Assembly (NCBI RefSeq): GCF_028476545.1
Contig: NW_026732025.1
Coordinates: 350,001-414,000 of the forward strand
Direction: 5' to 3'
Source: Physella acuta
Taxonomy: Eukaryota > Mollusca > Gastropoda > Physidae
Length of the DNA stretch: 64,000 nucleotides
Shown: one piece after another, positions 24,373 to 35,221 of the stretch
Layout: the number at the start of each line of letters is the position of its first letter
Numbering within the stretch: the first letter of the stretch is position 1
Notes under the pieces: generated by a model
Told to the model about the DNA's origin: nothing
The model's input: only the letters and a program-made list of their open reading frames with translations
Database searches by the model: none
Translations under genes and position numbers: made by a program

Positions 24373-25086
24373 ATGGAGGTTGCCATAAATGCAACGACAT
24401 CCTCAGCTAACACATCTACTGCCGTGGCAGAACGCCCAGACCAGTTGCGTGACAATAATGTGGCCAACAGATTCTGTATAGTTTGTAAAAAACATTGTAG
24501 TGCAGCTCATTCTTGTGGATCCTGTGGCAACGATGTCCATGCTATTTGTGGAATACCCAATGAAGCAGACGAAGGGTACGGAGGGAACATTACCTGCAGA
24601 TTGTGTCACAACAAACAAGATATCATGGAACACAGTTCAGCAGCTCATACTGGCTTGCAAACTCAAGGTGCTAAGATGCTTAAAACATCAAATACAAAAT
24701 TTAAAGATGGTGAAGTGGGTGACAATGTACGCATCCGTTTTCCAGATGTTAACAGAGGTCACGGTAATCCCCGAAGCGTGATTGCAGTTGTCATGCGCGT
24801 CGACATCGCCTTCTACAAGCTAGGAACGGAACGTGGTGTTATAAAACAAATATATTCTAGAAGTGAGTTTCCATTTCTTCACGAAAAACTGTTCTTAAAG
24901 TCGTCAGTTGGCACTGAGGAAAAATCTCTACGAACCATCGCATCTTCACAATCATTGACTGGGGGCCAAGGCTACACTCACTGCAATTGCACAACTAAGT
25001 GCACAACAAATCGCTTCAAGTGTAAAAATAGCAAGCTGCTATGTAATTCTAAATGCCATAAAAGTTCAACTTGTTGTAACAAATGA
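24373..25086 (+). CDS. Ginger2/KRBA2-type C-terminal zinc-finger and Cys-rich protein
   Basis: The frame encodes 237 residues from ATG to stop; it is open upstream from about 24298, where a VTEEDLENIEQEM segment also resembles the family. Residues 35-78 form a PHD/RING-like C4HC3 pattern (C35, C38, C48, C51, H56, C59, C75, C78). Residues 117-166 hold the conserved block GDNVRIRFPDVNRGHGNPR and later GTERGV. Residues 198-237 are Cys-rich (GGQG, CNC, then C210, C217, C224, C228, H229). In SCAND3/KRBA2-like proteins this order follows the integrase core, which is missing here. The protein could bind element ends, act as a repressor or be a remnant. A host-domesticated role is not shown. The absence of stops over 237 codons argues for a young copy. 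Confidence 0.7.
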   Translation: MEVAINATTSSANTSTAVAERPDQLRDNNVANRFCIVCKKHCSAAHSCGSCGNDVHAICGIPNEADEGYGGNITCRLCHNKQDIMEHSSAAHTGLQTQGAKMLKTSNTKFKDGEVGDNVRIRFPDVNRGHGNPRSVIAVVMRVDIAFYKLGTERGVIKQIYSRSEFPFLHEKLFLKSSVGTEEKSLRTIASSQSLTGGQGYTHCNCTTKCTTNRFKCKNSKLLCNSKCHKSSTCCNK

Positions 25087-25114
25087 TGATATTGATAGAT
25101 TGAGACTATCGTAC

Positions 25115-25165
25115 AATAAAAAATTTGAATATTTCTGTCATTTACTTTAATTAATAATCAATAAA
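25115..25165 (+). terminator. Two AATAAA poly(A) signals after the transposon ORF
   Basis: AATAAA occurs at 25115-25120 and 25160-25165, 29 and 74 bases past the stop codon. A short A-rich run follows at about 25192. These fit a poly(A) site for the element's transcript. Confidence 0.5.
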
Positions 25166-25249
25166 GACTTTATTTCATGATCCTTACGGCATAAAAAAAA
25201 AAAATCTGCTCATGATCTTCTAGCCAGATGATCTTCTAATTAAGACTTT

Positions 25250-25476
25250 GACCGGTCCACCATGGCCAGTCCGCGGACTGGCCGGCCAAAGGCCGAAATG
25301 AAGAGCTATTTCAGACTTTGGCCGGTCCACAATGGCCAGTCTGCGGATTGGCCGGCCAAAGGCCGAAATCAAGCAAAGTTTCGGACTTTGACCGACCTAT
25401 GGGAGGCGATATTGGCCAATGCGCGGATTGGCCGGCCAATCCTAGCATTGGCCGACTTCGGGCTTTGACCGTAACA
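25250..25476. repeat. Right inverted repeat and subterminal palindromes
   Basis: Mirrors the left end. GGCCGGCC occurs at 25280, 25350 and 25430 within a roughly 70-bp direct repeat beginning GACTTTGGCCGGTCCA. The end TTTGACCGTAACA matches the left terminus exactly in inverse orientation. Confidence 0.8.
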
Positions 25477-25640
<164 letters not shown>

Positions 25641-26079
25641 TAAAATCCACATACCAGTCGATTATGAACCAAAGTAACCCGTTTTTCCAATAAAGAAAAA
25701 TGATGCCATTGAGACAATGTTTGAGATTCCCCGAATAAGTTGTGATACAAATGACGATACAAGGCTATTTTATGGAGGAGATGTGATATTGTAAATGAAC
25801 CAATTTGCACATAAACATTCTAACACAACACCATGAAAGTAGAACTGGCTGTCAAAAAGGTTTTTCATGTCACGTGATCATATGTTAGATCTTCCTAATC
25901 GGCCAGAGCTTAAACTTAATCCCCTGAAGCTTAACGGGTTAAGTAGCGGTTCTCAACACGGCTTGATAGACGCCAACAAATATTAACTGATACATTCGGA
26001 ATTATTTTTTTCTCATTACCAACGTTAAATTAAGGTAAAATGTTACGCGCTTTAAAATCTTGGCGTAAAATTACCATGC
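25641..26079. other. Unique AT-rich sequence
   Basis: No gene, repeat or motif was recognised. Confidence 0.5.
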
Positions 26080-26220
26080 ACCAACTAGCTAACTATGCAA
26101 CAACTAGCCAACCATACAACAACTAGCTAATCATACAACGACTAGCTAACCATACAACAACTAACTAACCATAAAACAACTAGCTAACCATGCAACAACT
26201 ATCAAACCATGCAACAGAAA
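26080..26220. repeat. Minisatellite, about 19-bp unit
   Basis: Six or seven copies of ATACAACAACTAGCTAACC with point differences. Confidence 0.85.
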
Positions 26221-27165
26221 GTTGTGTTGTATTTTAAGATGAGAACCACAGTATAAAAAAGGATTATCTATCTGTAAGCTACAGTTTGATGTGTTGATTG
26301 CAAGCTGTATGCAACAAAAACGTCTACTGTTTCGCTTTATTCAAATTTAAGACGCGTGTCAATATGATGAGTCCTGGTGTTCTGGTATTACAACTGGCTA
26401 ATTAATAATTCTGATTAGAGCTTTATCATTAGTGATCGACTCAGATTCACTGTGTGGGATTAGCAATTAGTTTAGTAGAGATAAAAAAAAATACATTTAT
26501 TTGATAAAACATTATTTTCGAATTTATATTCTAGTCAAGCGGTTTAAAAAAAATCGGGATACACGTTTGCAATTGTGTCTTTACGGTACTAACAGTACCA
26601 AATGTGGTTAAAAGCTGATGATTGAATTATATACAGTCGAAGTAAAGAATATATAGGTTCTACTTGACATTACGGACTTATTTAATTGTTTTCTACATCA
26701 ATTGTGTGATACTAAAATAAAAAGACAAAATGACTTGTATAAAGCGCCCCGACCTCTCCAAATGAATTGGTGGTTGGCGCATTTTCACCAACGTGAATAA
26801 CTATATATGTGCCTAATTTGTGGAGGGGGCGCCAAAATGATAGTTCGCCTGGGCGCCAAATAAGATAGCTACGATGCTTATGTAATTATTACACGTTGCT
26901 TGATGGTACTGTTTTGTCATATATGGTATAATATTCATTCATGAAAACATAGCAGGCTACAGGGGATGCTGCCAACGTATTTTAGTGAAGCTAATCTCCT
27001 CCTATTTTTAGAAGTATGTAAAGTGCATTTGTACTTGCTTCCTCAAAGTCTAAACTGTGAAGCTCCTTAACATTTGCCGTATTAAAAAAAAAGAAAGTAA
27101 AAATTTGGCAAAGATTTGTTAAAACAAAACTGTAAGAATATTTTTAGAATGTAAATAAATCGGCG
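26221..27165. other. Unique AT-rich sequence
   Basis: No gene was recognised. GGGCGCCAAA occurs twice near 26826 and 26850 in an otherwise unremarkable stretch. Confidence 0.5.
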
Positions 27166-27285
27166 CTTTAGGGTATCGCAGCTATGTGGTATCGATGGTG
27201 TAGGGTATCGCTGTTGTTGTGTATCGATGCTGTGGGATATCAATGGTGTGTGGTATCGATGTTATAGGGTATTGATGCAGTAGAC
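27166..27285. repeat. Degenerate minisatellite with TATCGATG words
   Basis: Five or six loose copies of GGTATCGATGGTGTAG spaced about 20-24 bp apart. Confidence 0.7.
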
Positions 27286-27734
27286 TCGAAAAAAAGAAAA
27301 CCTTACTTTTTGTGGTGTTGAAAAAATGAAAATATTTCCCGAAAAACGGAATCAACAAAAAGCAGACTCCCAGAGAAGTCTATGTACCCCCCCCCCTCCC
27401 CCATCAATTGTCGAGTTATGAAAACAGCCTAATCCAGGCTAAGCAAGGCCTTCCTGGCTCCACAGACAGGCTTTGCTGCTGGTCTGGTCCTGGCGCCACC
27501 CTCTGCTCATTACGTCTGTGGGGTGAGGCACAAATCTCCAGGGATGCCTCTCTGACGACGGGGCCAAAGTCTAGCACACTGGCGACAGTAAAACAAGAGC
27601 GCATCAGACGCGTTCTGTACTAATTGACTGAGACTGCTTGATCCTGTAGACCAGAGTAAACCCGCAAATTTCTATCAACAGGGTACAGGGGATCAACGTG
27701 TTGGGCGACCATAGCGGGCTGGTAGGTGCTGGTG
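27286..27734. other. Unique sequence, no gene recognised
   Basis: A C-tract lies near 27387. Mirrored short open frames occupy 27408-27623 on both strands without recognisable domains. Confidence 0.45.
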
Positions 27735-27890
27735 GCTTGTCATTGTATGCTCTCAGTTGTTACATACTGGTATGTTTACAGTAGCCGTCATTACATACTG
27801 GTATGTTCTCAGTTGTTATAACATACTGGTATGTTTTCAGTTGTTATAACATACTGGTATGTTTTAAGTAACCGTCATTAAGTACTGGTG
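27735..27890. repeat. Minisatellite with ACATACTGGTATGT dyads
   Basis: About five copies of a 27-34 bp unit carry ACATACTGGTATGT, whose arms ACATAC and GTATGT are complementary around a central TG. Confidence 0.8.
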
Positions 27891-27996
27891 TGTTTTCCAT
27901 ATTGCCATTACAATATTTTCCTTAACACAATAACGAGGTAACGTTCTATATTAGACAGCATCAGGTTCACATTCATGAAGGTAAGCTATTTCTGGT

Positions 27997-28080
27997 ACAG
28001 TTCGGTCATTACCGTTCGGTCACTAATGTTCGACCACTACTGTTCGGTCACTACTGTGCGACCACTACTGTTCGGTAACT
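27997..28080. repeat. Short minisatellite, about 17-bp unit
   Basis: Five copies of GTTCGGTCACTACTG, some with GTTCGACCA. Confidence 0.8.
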
Positions 28081-28509
28081 TCGAAACTGAAAGACTTTGC
28101 CTCGCTTCTCTGTTGTTCCCTGATCTAAACCGAGTCGGTAGGACGCAAAAGGAACTGGTAGGCAGCTAGCACGAAACTAAGATTTGGTATTCTTCAATTC
28201 ACATAACAATCGTATACACGGTATTCACATACATAGAAAAACTCAAATGGTCAACTGAGGATCACATATCGAATAGTGACAAGTTTGTACATATAAAAGT
28301 TTTAAGATATTATTTTCAAAATGTACACATAAGAGCCGTTGCGGTTAATTTTACAGGTTAACCTCGAAATTTACTAAAGAAATAACGCATGAAGCGGTTA
28401 ATCCTTCAACATGAAGCGGTTAATCCTTCAAAGATCAAACAACTTTCAGAAGCTTTACAAGATATTTTTTCGAGGCATGAAGTGTTCTAGCGTAGAGAAT
28501 ATTTTCTTT
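28081..28509. other. Unique AT-rich sequence
   Basis: Only a short duplicated phrase (ATGAAGCGGTTAATCCTTCA at 28389 and 28411) stands out. Confidence 0.5.
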
Positions 28510-28580
28510 ATGTGTCACCACCTAGTGCCACCCGTATTTGTCACCACCTAGTGCTACCCCTATGTGTCACCACTGTGGTA
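28510..28580. repeat. 26-bp tandem repeat, about three copies
   Basis: TGTCACCACCTAGTGCCACC at about 28512 recurs as TGTCACCACCTAGTGCTACC and as TGTCACCACTGTGG. Confidence 0.8.
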
Positions 28581-28737
28581 TGCCCATACAACCAGCAGAT
28601 GGTAGAATGCCCTCACCAAGACGCATGGATGATGACAGGGAACTTTATTTTCTTGTGCCGTTTCTGCCTCAGTCTTTGTGGTGGCGCTTTTTTTGGTGCT
28701 GGGTTTTTAAAATTCTATTTGAGTGATTTTTTTCAGT

Positions 28738-30465
28738 AGTGCTACATTGTGTAATCTGTATTTGTCGTGGTGCTGTCTCGTGTGGTCTGTATTTGTTGTG
28801 GTGCTACATTGTGTAATCTGTATTTGTCGTGGTGCTGTCTCGTGTGGTCTGTATTTGTTGTGGTGCTACATTGTGTGGTCTGTATTTGTTGTGGTGCTAC
28901 ATTGTGTGGTCTGTATTTGTCGTGGTGCTAATGTTGAGGTCTGTATTTGTCGTGGTGCTGTCTCGTGTGGTCTGTATTTGTTGTGGTGCTACATTGTGTG
29001 GTCTGTATTTGTTGTGGTGCTACATTGTGTGGTCTGTATTTGTCGTGGTGCTAATGTTGTGGTCTGTATTTGTTGTGGTGCTACATTGTGTGGTCTGTAT
29101 TTGTCGTGGTGCTGTCTCGTGTGGTCTGTATTTGTTGTGGTGCTACATTGTGTAATCTGTATTTGTCGTGGTGCTGTCTCGTGTGGTCTGTATTTGTTGT
29201 GGTGCTACATTGTGTGGTCTGTATTTGTTGTGGTGCTACATTGTGTGGTCTGTATTTGTCGTGGTGCTAATGTTGAGGTCTGTATTTGTCGTGGTGCTGT
29301 CTCGTGTGGTCTGTATTTGTTGTGGTGCTACATTGTGTGGTCTGTATTTGTTGTGGTGCTACATTGTGTGGTCTGTATTTGTCGTGGTGCTAATGTTGTG
29401 GTCTGTATTTGTTGTGGTGCTACATTGTGTGGTCTGTATTTGTCGTGGTGCTGTCTCGTGTGGTCTGTATTTGTTGTGGTGCTACATTGTGTGGTCTGTA
29501 TTTGTTGTGGTGCTACATTGTGTGGTCTGTATTTGTCGTGGTGCTAATGTTGAGGTCTGTATTTGTCGTGGTGCTGTCTCGTGTGGTCTGTATTTGTTGT
29601 GGTGCTACATTGTGTGGTCTGTATTTGTTGTGGTGCTACATTGTGTGGTCTGTATTTGTCGTGGTGCTAATGTTGTGGTCTGTATTTGTTGTGGTGCTAC
29701 ATTGCGTGGTCTGTATTTGTCGTGGTGCTAATGTTGAGGTCTGTATTTGTTGTGGTGCTACATTGTGTGGTCTGTATTTGTCGTGGTGCTAATGTTGAGG
29801 TCTGTATTTGTTGTGGTGCTACATTGTGTGGTCTGTATTTGTCGTGGTGCTAATGTTGTGGTCTGTATTTGTTGTGGTGCTACATTGCGTGGTCTGTATT
29901 TGTCGTGGTGCTAATGTTGAGGTCTGTATTTGTTGTGGTGCTACATTGTGTGGTCTGTATTTGTCGTGGTGCTAATGTTGAGGTCTGTATTTGTTGTGGT
30001 GCTACATTGTGTGGTCTGTATTTGTCGTGGTGCTAATGTTGAGGTCTGTATTTGTTGTGGTGCTACATTGTGTGGTCTGTATTTGTCGTGGTGCTAATGT
30101 TGTGGTCTGTATTTGTTGTGGTGCTACATTGTGTGGTCTGTATTTGTCGTGGTGCTAATGTTGTGGTCTGTATTTGTTGTGGTGCTACATTGCGTGGTCT
30201 GTATTTGTCGTGGTGCTAATGTTGAGGTCTGTATTTGTTGTGGTGCTACATTGTATGGTCTGTATTTGTCGTGGTGCTAATGTTGAGGTCTGTATTTGTT
30301 GTGGTGCTACATTGTGTGGTCTGTATTTGTCGTGGTGCTAATGTTGAGGTCTGTATTTGTTGTGGTGCTACATTGTGTGGTCTGTATTTGTCGTGGTGCT
30401 AATGTTGTGGTCTGTATTTGTTGCGGTGCTACATTGCGTGGTATGTATTTGTCGTGGTGCTTTAG
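28738..30465. repeat. 31/30-bp minisatellite, about 57 units
   Basis: Units read GGTCTGTATTTGTTGTGGTG followed by CTACATTGTGT (31 bp), CTAATGTTGA or CTAATGTTGT (30 bp), or CTGTCTCGTGT (31 bp). A higher-order block is offset by 339 bp: GTGTAATCTG at 28811 and 29150, CTAATGTTGTG at 29051 and 29390. From about 29670 a 61-bp dimer dominates. The plus strand has almost no stop codons in any frame, so long Cys/Val/Leu-rich frames (up to 274 codons) arise by composition. Confidence 0.95.
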
Positions 30466-31762
30466 TGTGTGTTCTACAATGTTGTGGTTGTGGTTTTATT
30501 ACCACTAGACGCTTCTTGTAATAAAAAACAAACTATCACAGATCGTTTTTCAACAATTAGTAATCTAATGTCATCTTAACGCGTTTGAATGTGGTTGATA
30601 ATTCCAAGGTGTGTGAAGAGATGGCCAAAATGTATATTGGGAAGCCAACAGCAATATTAGTAGCTATATTCTATACTGGTAATCCAAAAGCAATATTAAT
30701 TACTAAATATTAATCACTCCAAAATAATGTGATATTTCCATATCAATATTGATACACTGGGTACTAGACTGAGCTCTCATTTACTTACCTCCCCACCCAT
30801 TTACTAATCTCCCCTCCCCATGTATTAATCCTCCCCCTCCCCAGTACACCCTCTCCCTATCGACAACCTCACAACTTCCTCAATCAACACCAGCAAACGC
30901 CGACAACACTCTCGCAACATCAACAGAGCGTGTCAGTCCCTCCCGAGCCGGTGAACGAGGGCATACAGCAAGGAGATGTTTATCTCCAACAAGCCACGAT
31001 TTATGTCCCCCCGTCTCCCGACGCCCGACCCTTGATAACTGTTCCGGATCATCACTTACAAACCCCCTGCTTTGTTTCCTACCCCACCAAATGAATAACC
31101 AGATTTTTTTTTCTTATTTCTCGCAAGCGTTACCTTAAAAAAAAAGAACTGTATTTAAAAAAGGTGGAGATTTTCTAGAAAGATACGGGGCAATTCCTTA
31201 CTTGATCTTACACCTTTAGGGCAGGGGACAAATCTTAGGTCTAAATAACAATATTTGAAGAAATTTCTTTATTTTCTTTACAAGTTGTCAGCTCTATCGA
31301 CGATACAACCAAGAGGTTGTGTTTGTCTTTAAACTATTCTAGAAGCATGTCATTTTTTTTTTCTTGTTGATAAAATCACCCGAGAAGGCGGCGTGCAATA
31401 GCTGGTGATTGAAGTCAATGAAGATGTGTATCAGAAGCCTTGTCGTCTGAACCCCGGGCTTGAACCAGGGGGGGGGGGGTCGTTTCCCCGGCGTTACTCC
31501 ACGCTCGGCCGACCGCGGGGGACGGAGAAAGAACGCAATGTTGCGCGTCAACGAAGCCAGATAGCCGCCCTTTGATGGCCATTGTTGGGGGTCCGTGCAG
31601 CTAATTAAATCCGACTCGCAACTTAACAGATCCATAACGGCTCCCCAGAGGGGGCCAGTTCAGATCAGCAGAAGATAGATAAGTTCTATTGCAGCCTAGG
31701 ACGTCTGTCAAGCAAGGAGTATACGTGTAGGGCTACATTCTTTACATATAGGCTTACTGTAT

Positions 31763-31765
<3 letters not shown>
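30466..31765. other. Unique sequence, no gene recognised
   Basis: 30790-31080 is C-rich and 31430-31640 GC-rich with a G-tract near 31469. Nothing could be assigned to a gene. Confidence 0.5.

Positions 31766-31848
<83 letters not shown>
31766..31848. repeat. (TA)n microsatellite
   Basis: About 83 bases of uninterrupted TA. Confidence 0.95.
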
Positions 31849-31851
<3 letters not shown>

Positions 31852-32825
31852 TGAGCTGATATTCTGATTGTGGGCGTAATAGGTCTAGTGATGTAAGTTG
31901 TATCTTTCCTTCTCAATCACTCGACAAAAGTTTATATAACATCTACAATCGAGGCACACTACTATGTTAAGGCCTCTAAGAGTCTAGCTTGTACGATAAA
32001 GCCACTTAGGAACTACTACTTGGGAAAACATTTTTATGATTATTATTTTCTTTTATCACCTAATTAATAATTAAACATGTACATCGATTGCGTGGATTGT
32101 ATAAGGTCAGCTTACATTTAAACCAAAACAGCACACGTCGAGTTTACATGTAAGTAGGCTTTGATATCGCTAACTTAAAGAATAGAAAATGTAATTCAAA
32201 ACCAGCTTTGGTGTTTAAAGTTTACTGAGGTTAGGAGAGGGTTAAGTGCAGGATTAGTACTACAGTGTGAAAACAACCATAAAAAACACGAATCAGTCAA
32301 ATCCGAAACAATATTCAGAGTTCGCATACACACACAAATCCAACGTTAAATACGTCAACATAATATGTGATTACAAGCGGTCGGTGATTGGTCGAACGTC
32401 ATGACACGCTACAGATTGGCGACCATCTGATAGCATGAAACATTTCGCGTTTCCCGGGTTCATAATGCGAGTTTTATACAAGACGGGCCCAATTTTTAAT
32501 GGCCCAATCACTGGAGCAAGATGTTGAAAACTTGGCAGACTTCAAAGTCGTCAGGAACCCGGGATAAAGGAACGGGCGAGATTAACGTATAAACGATAAG
32601 TTATGAGTTAAGACGCAACACAGTTTTGAAACAAAGTTGTGTTGTTTTATGGCGTGCAATAAAATGTATAACGAACTAAGTTGGTTAAAAAGTACAAAGC
32701 AGACGATATTTGTTTAAAGACGTGGTATTGAATGGTGATGTCGTGTTGGGGTTCTATAGAGGGCAGAAAGAAGTGTGCGCACATACAGAATATATGAATA
32801 CATATTGTATGAGTTTTATAGTTTG
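31849..32825. other. Unique sequence, no gene recognised
   Basis: Inverted CCAAT-like words (GTGATTGGTCG, CAGATTGGCG) lie at about 32382-32420 in a mixed-composition patch. No exon was found. Confidence 0.45.
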
Positions 32826-33055
32826 TGGCGGCGTGGCCTAGTGGTAGAGCACTAGACGGCTAACCCGATAGTCTCGAGTTGAATCCGGGTTCAAAGTAGA
32901 ACGTCACAGAATCCACCCAGCTCTGACGGGTACCTAACTCACGTGCGGGATAGTAAAGGCAGGTGGGCATAGTGCTGACCACAGTATCCATTCGTATGCC
33001 GTCACAGAAACAGGTGAGCTCTACTTCACTTGCCCCATGTACCGTCATTTTCAAA
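32826..33055 (+). mobile_element. tRNA-derived SINE, fullest copy
   Basis: The head resembles a tRNA gene, with the A-box-like TGGCCTAGTGGTAGAGCA and the B-box-like GAGTTGAATCC. The body holds CACCCAGCTCTGACGGGTAC and CTAACTCACG. The 3' end reads GAGCTCTACTTCACTTGCCC and CATGTACCGTCATTTTCA, then A-rich sequence. The RNA polymerase III promoter inference rests on the two boxes. Other copies in this window share the 3' half. Confidence 0.85.
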
Positions 33056-33499
33056 AAGAAATTTTATATTTTACTTTTTAATAGTTGTGCATACCTTTAC
33101 ATGATATCTATGTACATAGTGTATGTCAGTGTATGAGCTTTACAGTTAAAAAAAATGTACAGATGAACACTTCAAAAACTAATTCCATTGGTTAATCTTA
33201 CTTCCAAGCCACTACCATTTCGGCATGTTAATACAACCTCTCTCATTTACCATAATTATTTCGGCCCTCCCGTATGCCTCTTTCCGTGTAGGTTCCGTTC
33301 CAGCGCTTGCCCAGTGATGCTACTTCATCTCACTCTGAACGTGTTCCCCATCTAGAACTACTCCCACTTTCTAATATTTTTTTTGAAACCGATGTTTGTC
33401 TATATAACTATATCCGTGTACACTAATCCTCGGTGTATTATTAATTATATGTAATATAGAAATGACGTCTAACGAATGTAAAACAGGGGGATCATTTTC
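33056..33499. other. Unique AT-rich sequence
   Basis: No gene, repeat or motif was recognised. Confidence 0.5.
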
Positions 33500-33760
33500 A
33501 CCTTCTCAGATCACGCCCCTCCTCCCCCCCCCCCCCCGACACATCACGTACCCCCCACAACTCACCTCACGTATCCCCCCACCTCACGTAATCCCCCCCC
33601 CACCTCATGTACCCCCTCATCCCCACACACATTTTCGCCCCCCCCCACATCCCCACACACACCTCATTACCTACCCACCCACACCTCAAGTCCCTCCCAC
33701 CTCCCGTACCCCCACCCCCCACATACACAAATCCTTACCTACCCACCCACACCTATGTTA
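33500..33760. repeat. C-rich minisatellite
   Basis: Irregular repeats of CACCTCACGTACCCCCCC and CATCCCCACACAC. The open frames of Pro/His/Thr that result are compositional. The complementary strand is G-rich. Confidence 0.8.
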
Positions 33761-33884
33761 TCATTGTTTATTTTCCCGCCCAGCTCCTGTCGTGTCTATT
33801 TATATCTGATTTCTGACAAATCTTCTCACGTCTGCTTCTAATCTTCAGCTTAAAACATCCAAGCTCCTTACCTCAGCTCTAGAG

Positions 33885-34200
33885 TTACATGGTATCGATA
33901 CCTACCAGTGTTCCTTTAACTCAAAGCTTGAGATACGTAGCATCGATACCTCTCAACATTTATTTCTAAGTTGATTATTACGTGGTATCGACTTAAACCT
34001 GTTAGTTGATTAAGTTATAGTTAAGTATCGATATTTATCAGTGTTTATCTCAGTTACTTAGCATCAATGTGCACCATCCTTTGTATAACTAAATACAATT
34101 ACTTGGTATCGATACACGACTTTCCATTACTTCCAAGGGTATCGATACCTATCAACATTTACAAAACACCCTTTAGTTTTCTAGTATCGACTCAACATGT
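33885..34200. repeat. Degenerate repeat carrying TATCGATA palindromes
   Basis: A loose 35-60 bp repeat whose most conserved part is GGTATCGATACC. Exact TATCGATA occurs at 33893, 34026, 34107 and 34140, with near matches around 33933 and 33984. The sequence between palindromes is more diverged than the palindromes. Confidence 0.6.
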
Positions 34201-35021
34201 TTAAACTTTAGCGTGACCTACCGTTGAGTACTCGAATACCTACATTACCACCACATACATTATTTTAATTATTATTTCTTCAATATCAGTTTTTGCCATA
34301 GCCTTTCCATTGTTACCCTGATGACCTTTGACCTGTTATATCATCGGAAAAAAAAAGCTCGCAAACTGATATTATTCAATAATTATTATTTCATTTTTAT
34401 TTTCTCCCTAGATTTCTTAGCTAGAGTTGTATGTTTATTACCACCTACCCCCCCCCCCCCCCCCAACCACCCCCGGGGTGTCATGCCCGAGTCTGGCAGC
34501 GATAGCCTGGAGTTGCAGGTAATCTGTAGACGTGTGTCGTTAGATAAACACCTCTAATAGCCGTACGGGCCGGGCATTTATCACGACAAAGGGGAGCTAA
34601 GTCGTGGAAAACAATAGCTCGACGGGGGGCGGGGGTCCCTTATTTATGGGGGTTATGACACGCTTCAGCAGGTCGGGGGTGTCAAGTGATAGCGGAACAA
34701 CGGGTGCTGTTTTTTTTTTTCTCACGGCCAAGTGGCAGAGAGTATGGGAGGGGGGGGGGGGGTAAATCATATGTCTGTATGTATAGGAGGTTATGGACAG
34801 GGGGTAGAACACGTGACACGTGTCTGTTGGTAACTGAGGTCATGAACCGGAAGTTAAATTTATCTTACAGACATGTGTAAGCTGTAATGAAAACAAATAA
34901 ATGGATGAAAAATAAATATTCTACTAATAATATTAGCTAACGGTCTAATGGCTTTAGATCAAACAAAATATAATTACCTGTTGTTGTTCTGAGAATCGTC
35001 TCAAGATCTTTTCTGTTCGTG
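34201..35021. other. Unique sequence with C and G tracts
   Basis: A C-run lies at about 34449 and a G-run at about 34750. No gene was recognised. Confidence 0.5.
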
Positions 35022-35221
35022 CACAAGACACATCAGCAGATGAAGTAGAGTTTATTTGTTTCAATGTCATTGGAAATCCAGCAGACTTAGTTTTCCCTAA
35101 CGCGAGTTAGGTTCCTATCAGAGCTGGGTGAACTCAAAGACATCCGAAAGTCTTAAGCCCGAGATTTGAACTTAGGACTTTCGTGTTAGCAGTTTTAAGC
35201 TCTATCATCCGAACCACGCGT
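35022..35221 (-). mobile_element. tRNA-derived SINE copy
   Basis: Reverse-oriented copy: CAGCAGATGAAGTAGAGTTT at the 3' end, CGAGTTAGGTTCCTATCAGA and GCTGGGTGAACTCA in the body, then a diverged tRNA-like head ending near ACCACGCG. Confidence 0.8.

Larger units (their letters stand above)
23879..25476 (+). mobile_element. Ginger-like DNA transposon, 1.6 kb, both ends present
   Basis: The left end TGTTACGGTCAAA (23879-23891) is the exact inverted repeat of 25464-25476. Similarity continues as CCCGAAGT(G)CGGCCAA into a region rich in ATTGGCCGGCCAAT palindromes on both sides. The ends fit the TGTNR start and 4-bp duplication known for Ginger elements. The encoded protein resembles the C-terminal part of Ginger2 / KRBA2- and SCAND3-type integrases. 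At 1.6 kb it is much shorter than an autonomous element, and no integrase (rve) core is visible, so it is probably an internally deleted copy. The insertion lies beside a long AT array. Confidence 0.75.

Noticed and set aside
28723-29731. Long Cys/Val/Leu-rich open frames of up to 274 codons
   Set aside because: They lie entirely in the 30/31-bp array, and overlapping frames are equally open because the unit lacks stop codons on that strand.
32826-32895. A functional tRNA gene
   Set aside because: The A- and B-box-like words belong to a dispersed SINE whose body and tail recur elsewhere; no sound cloverleaf was established by eye.
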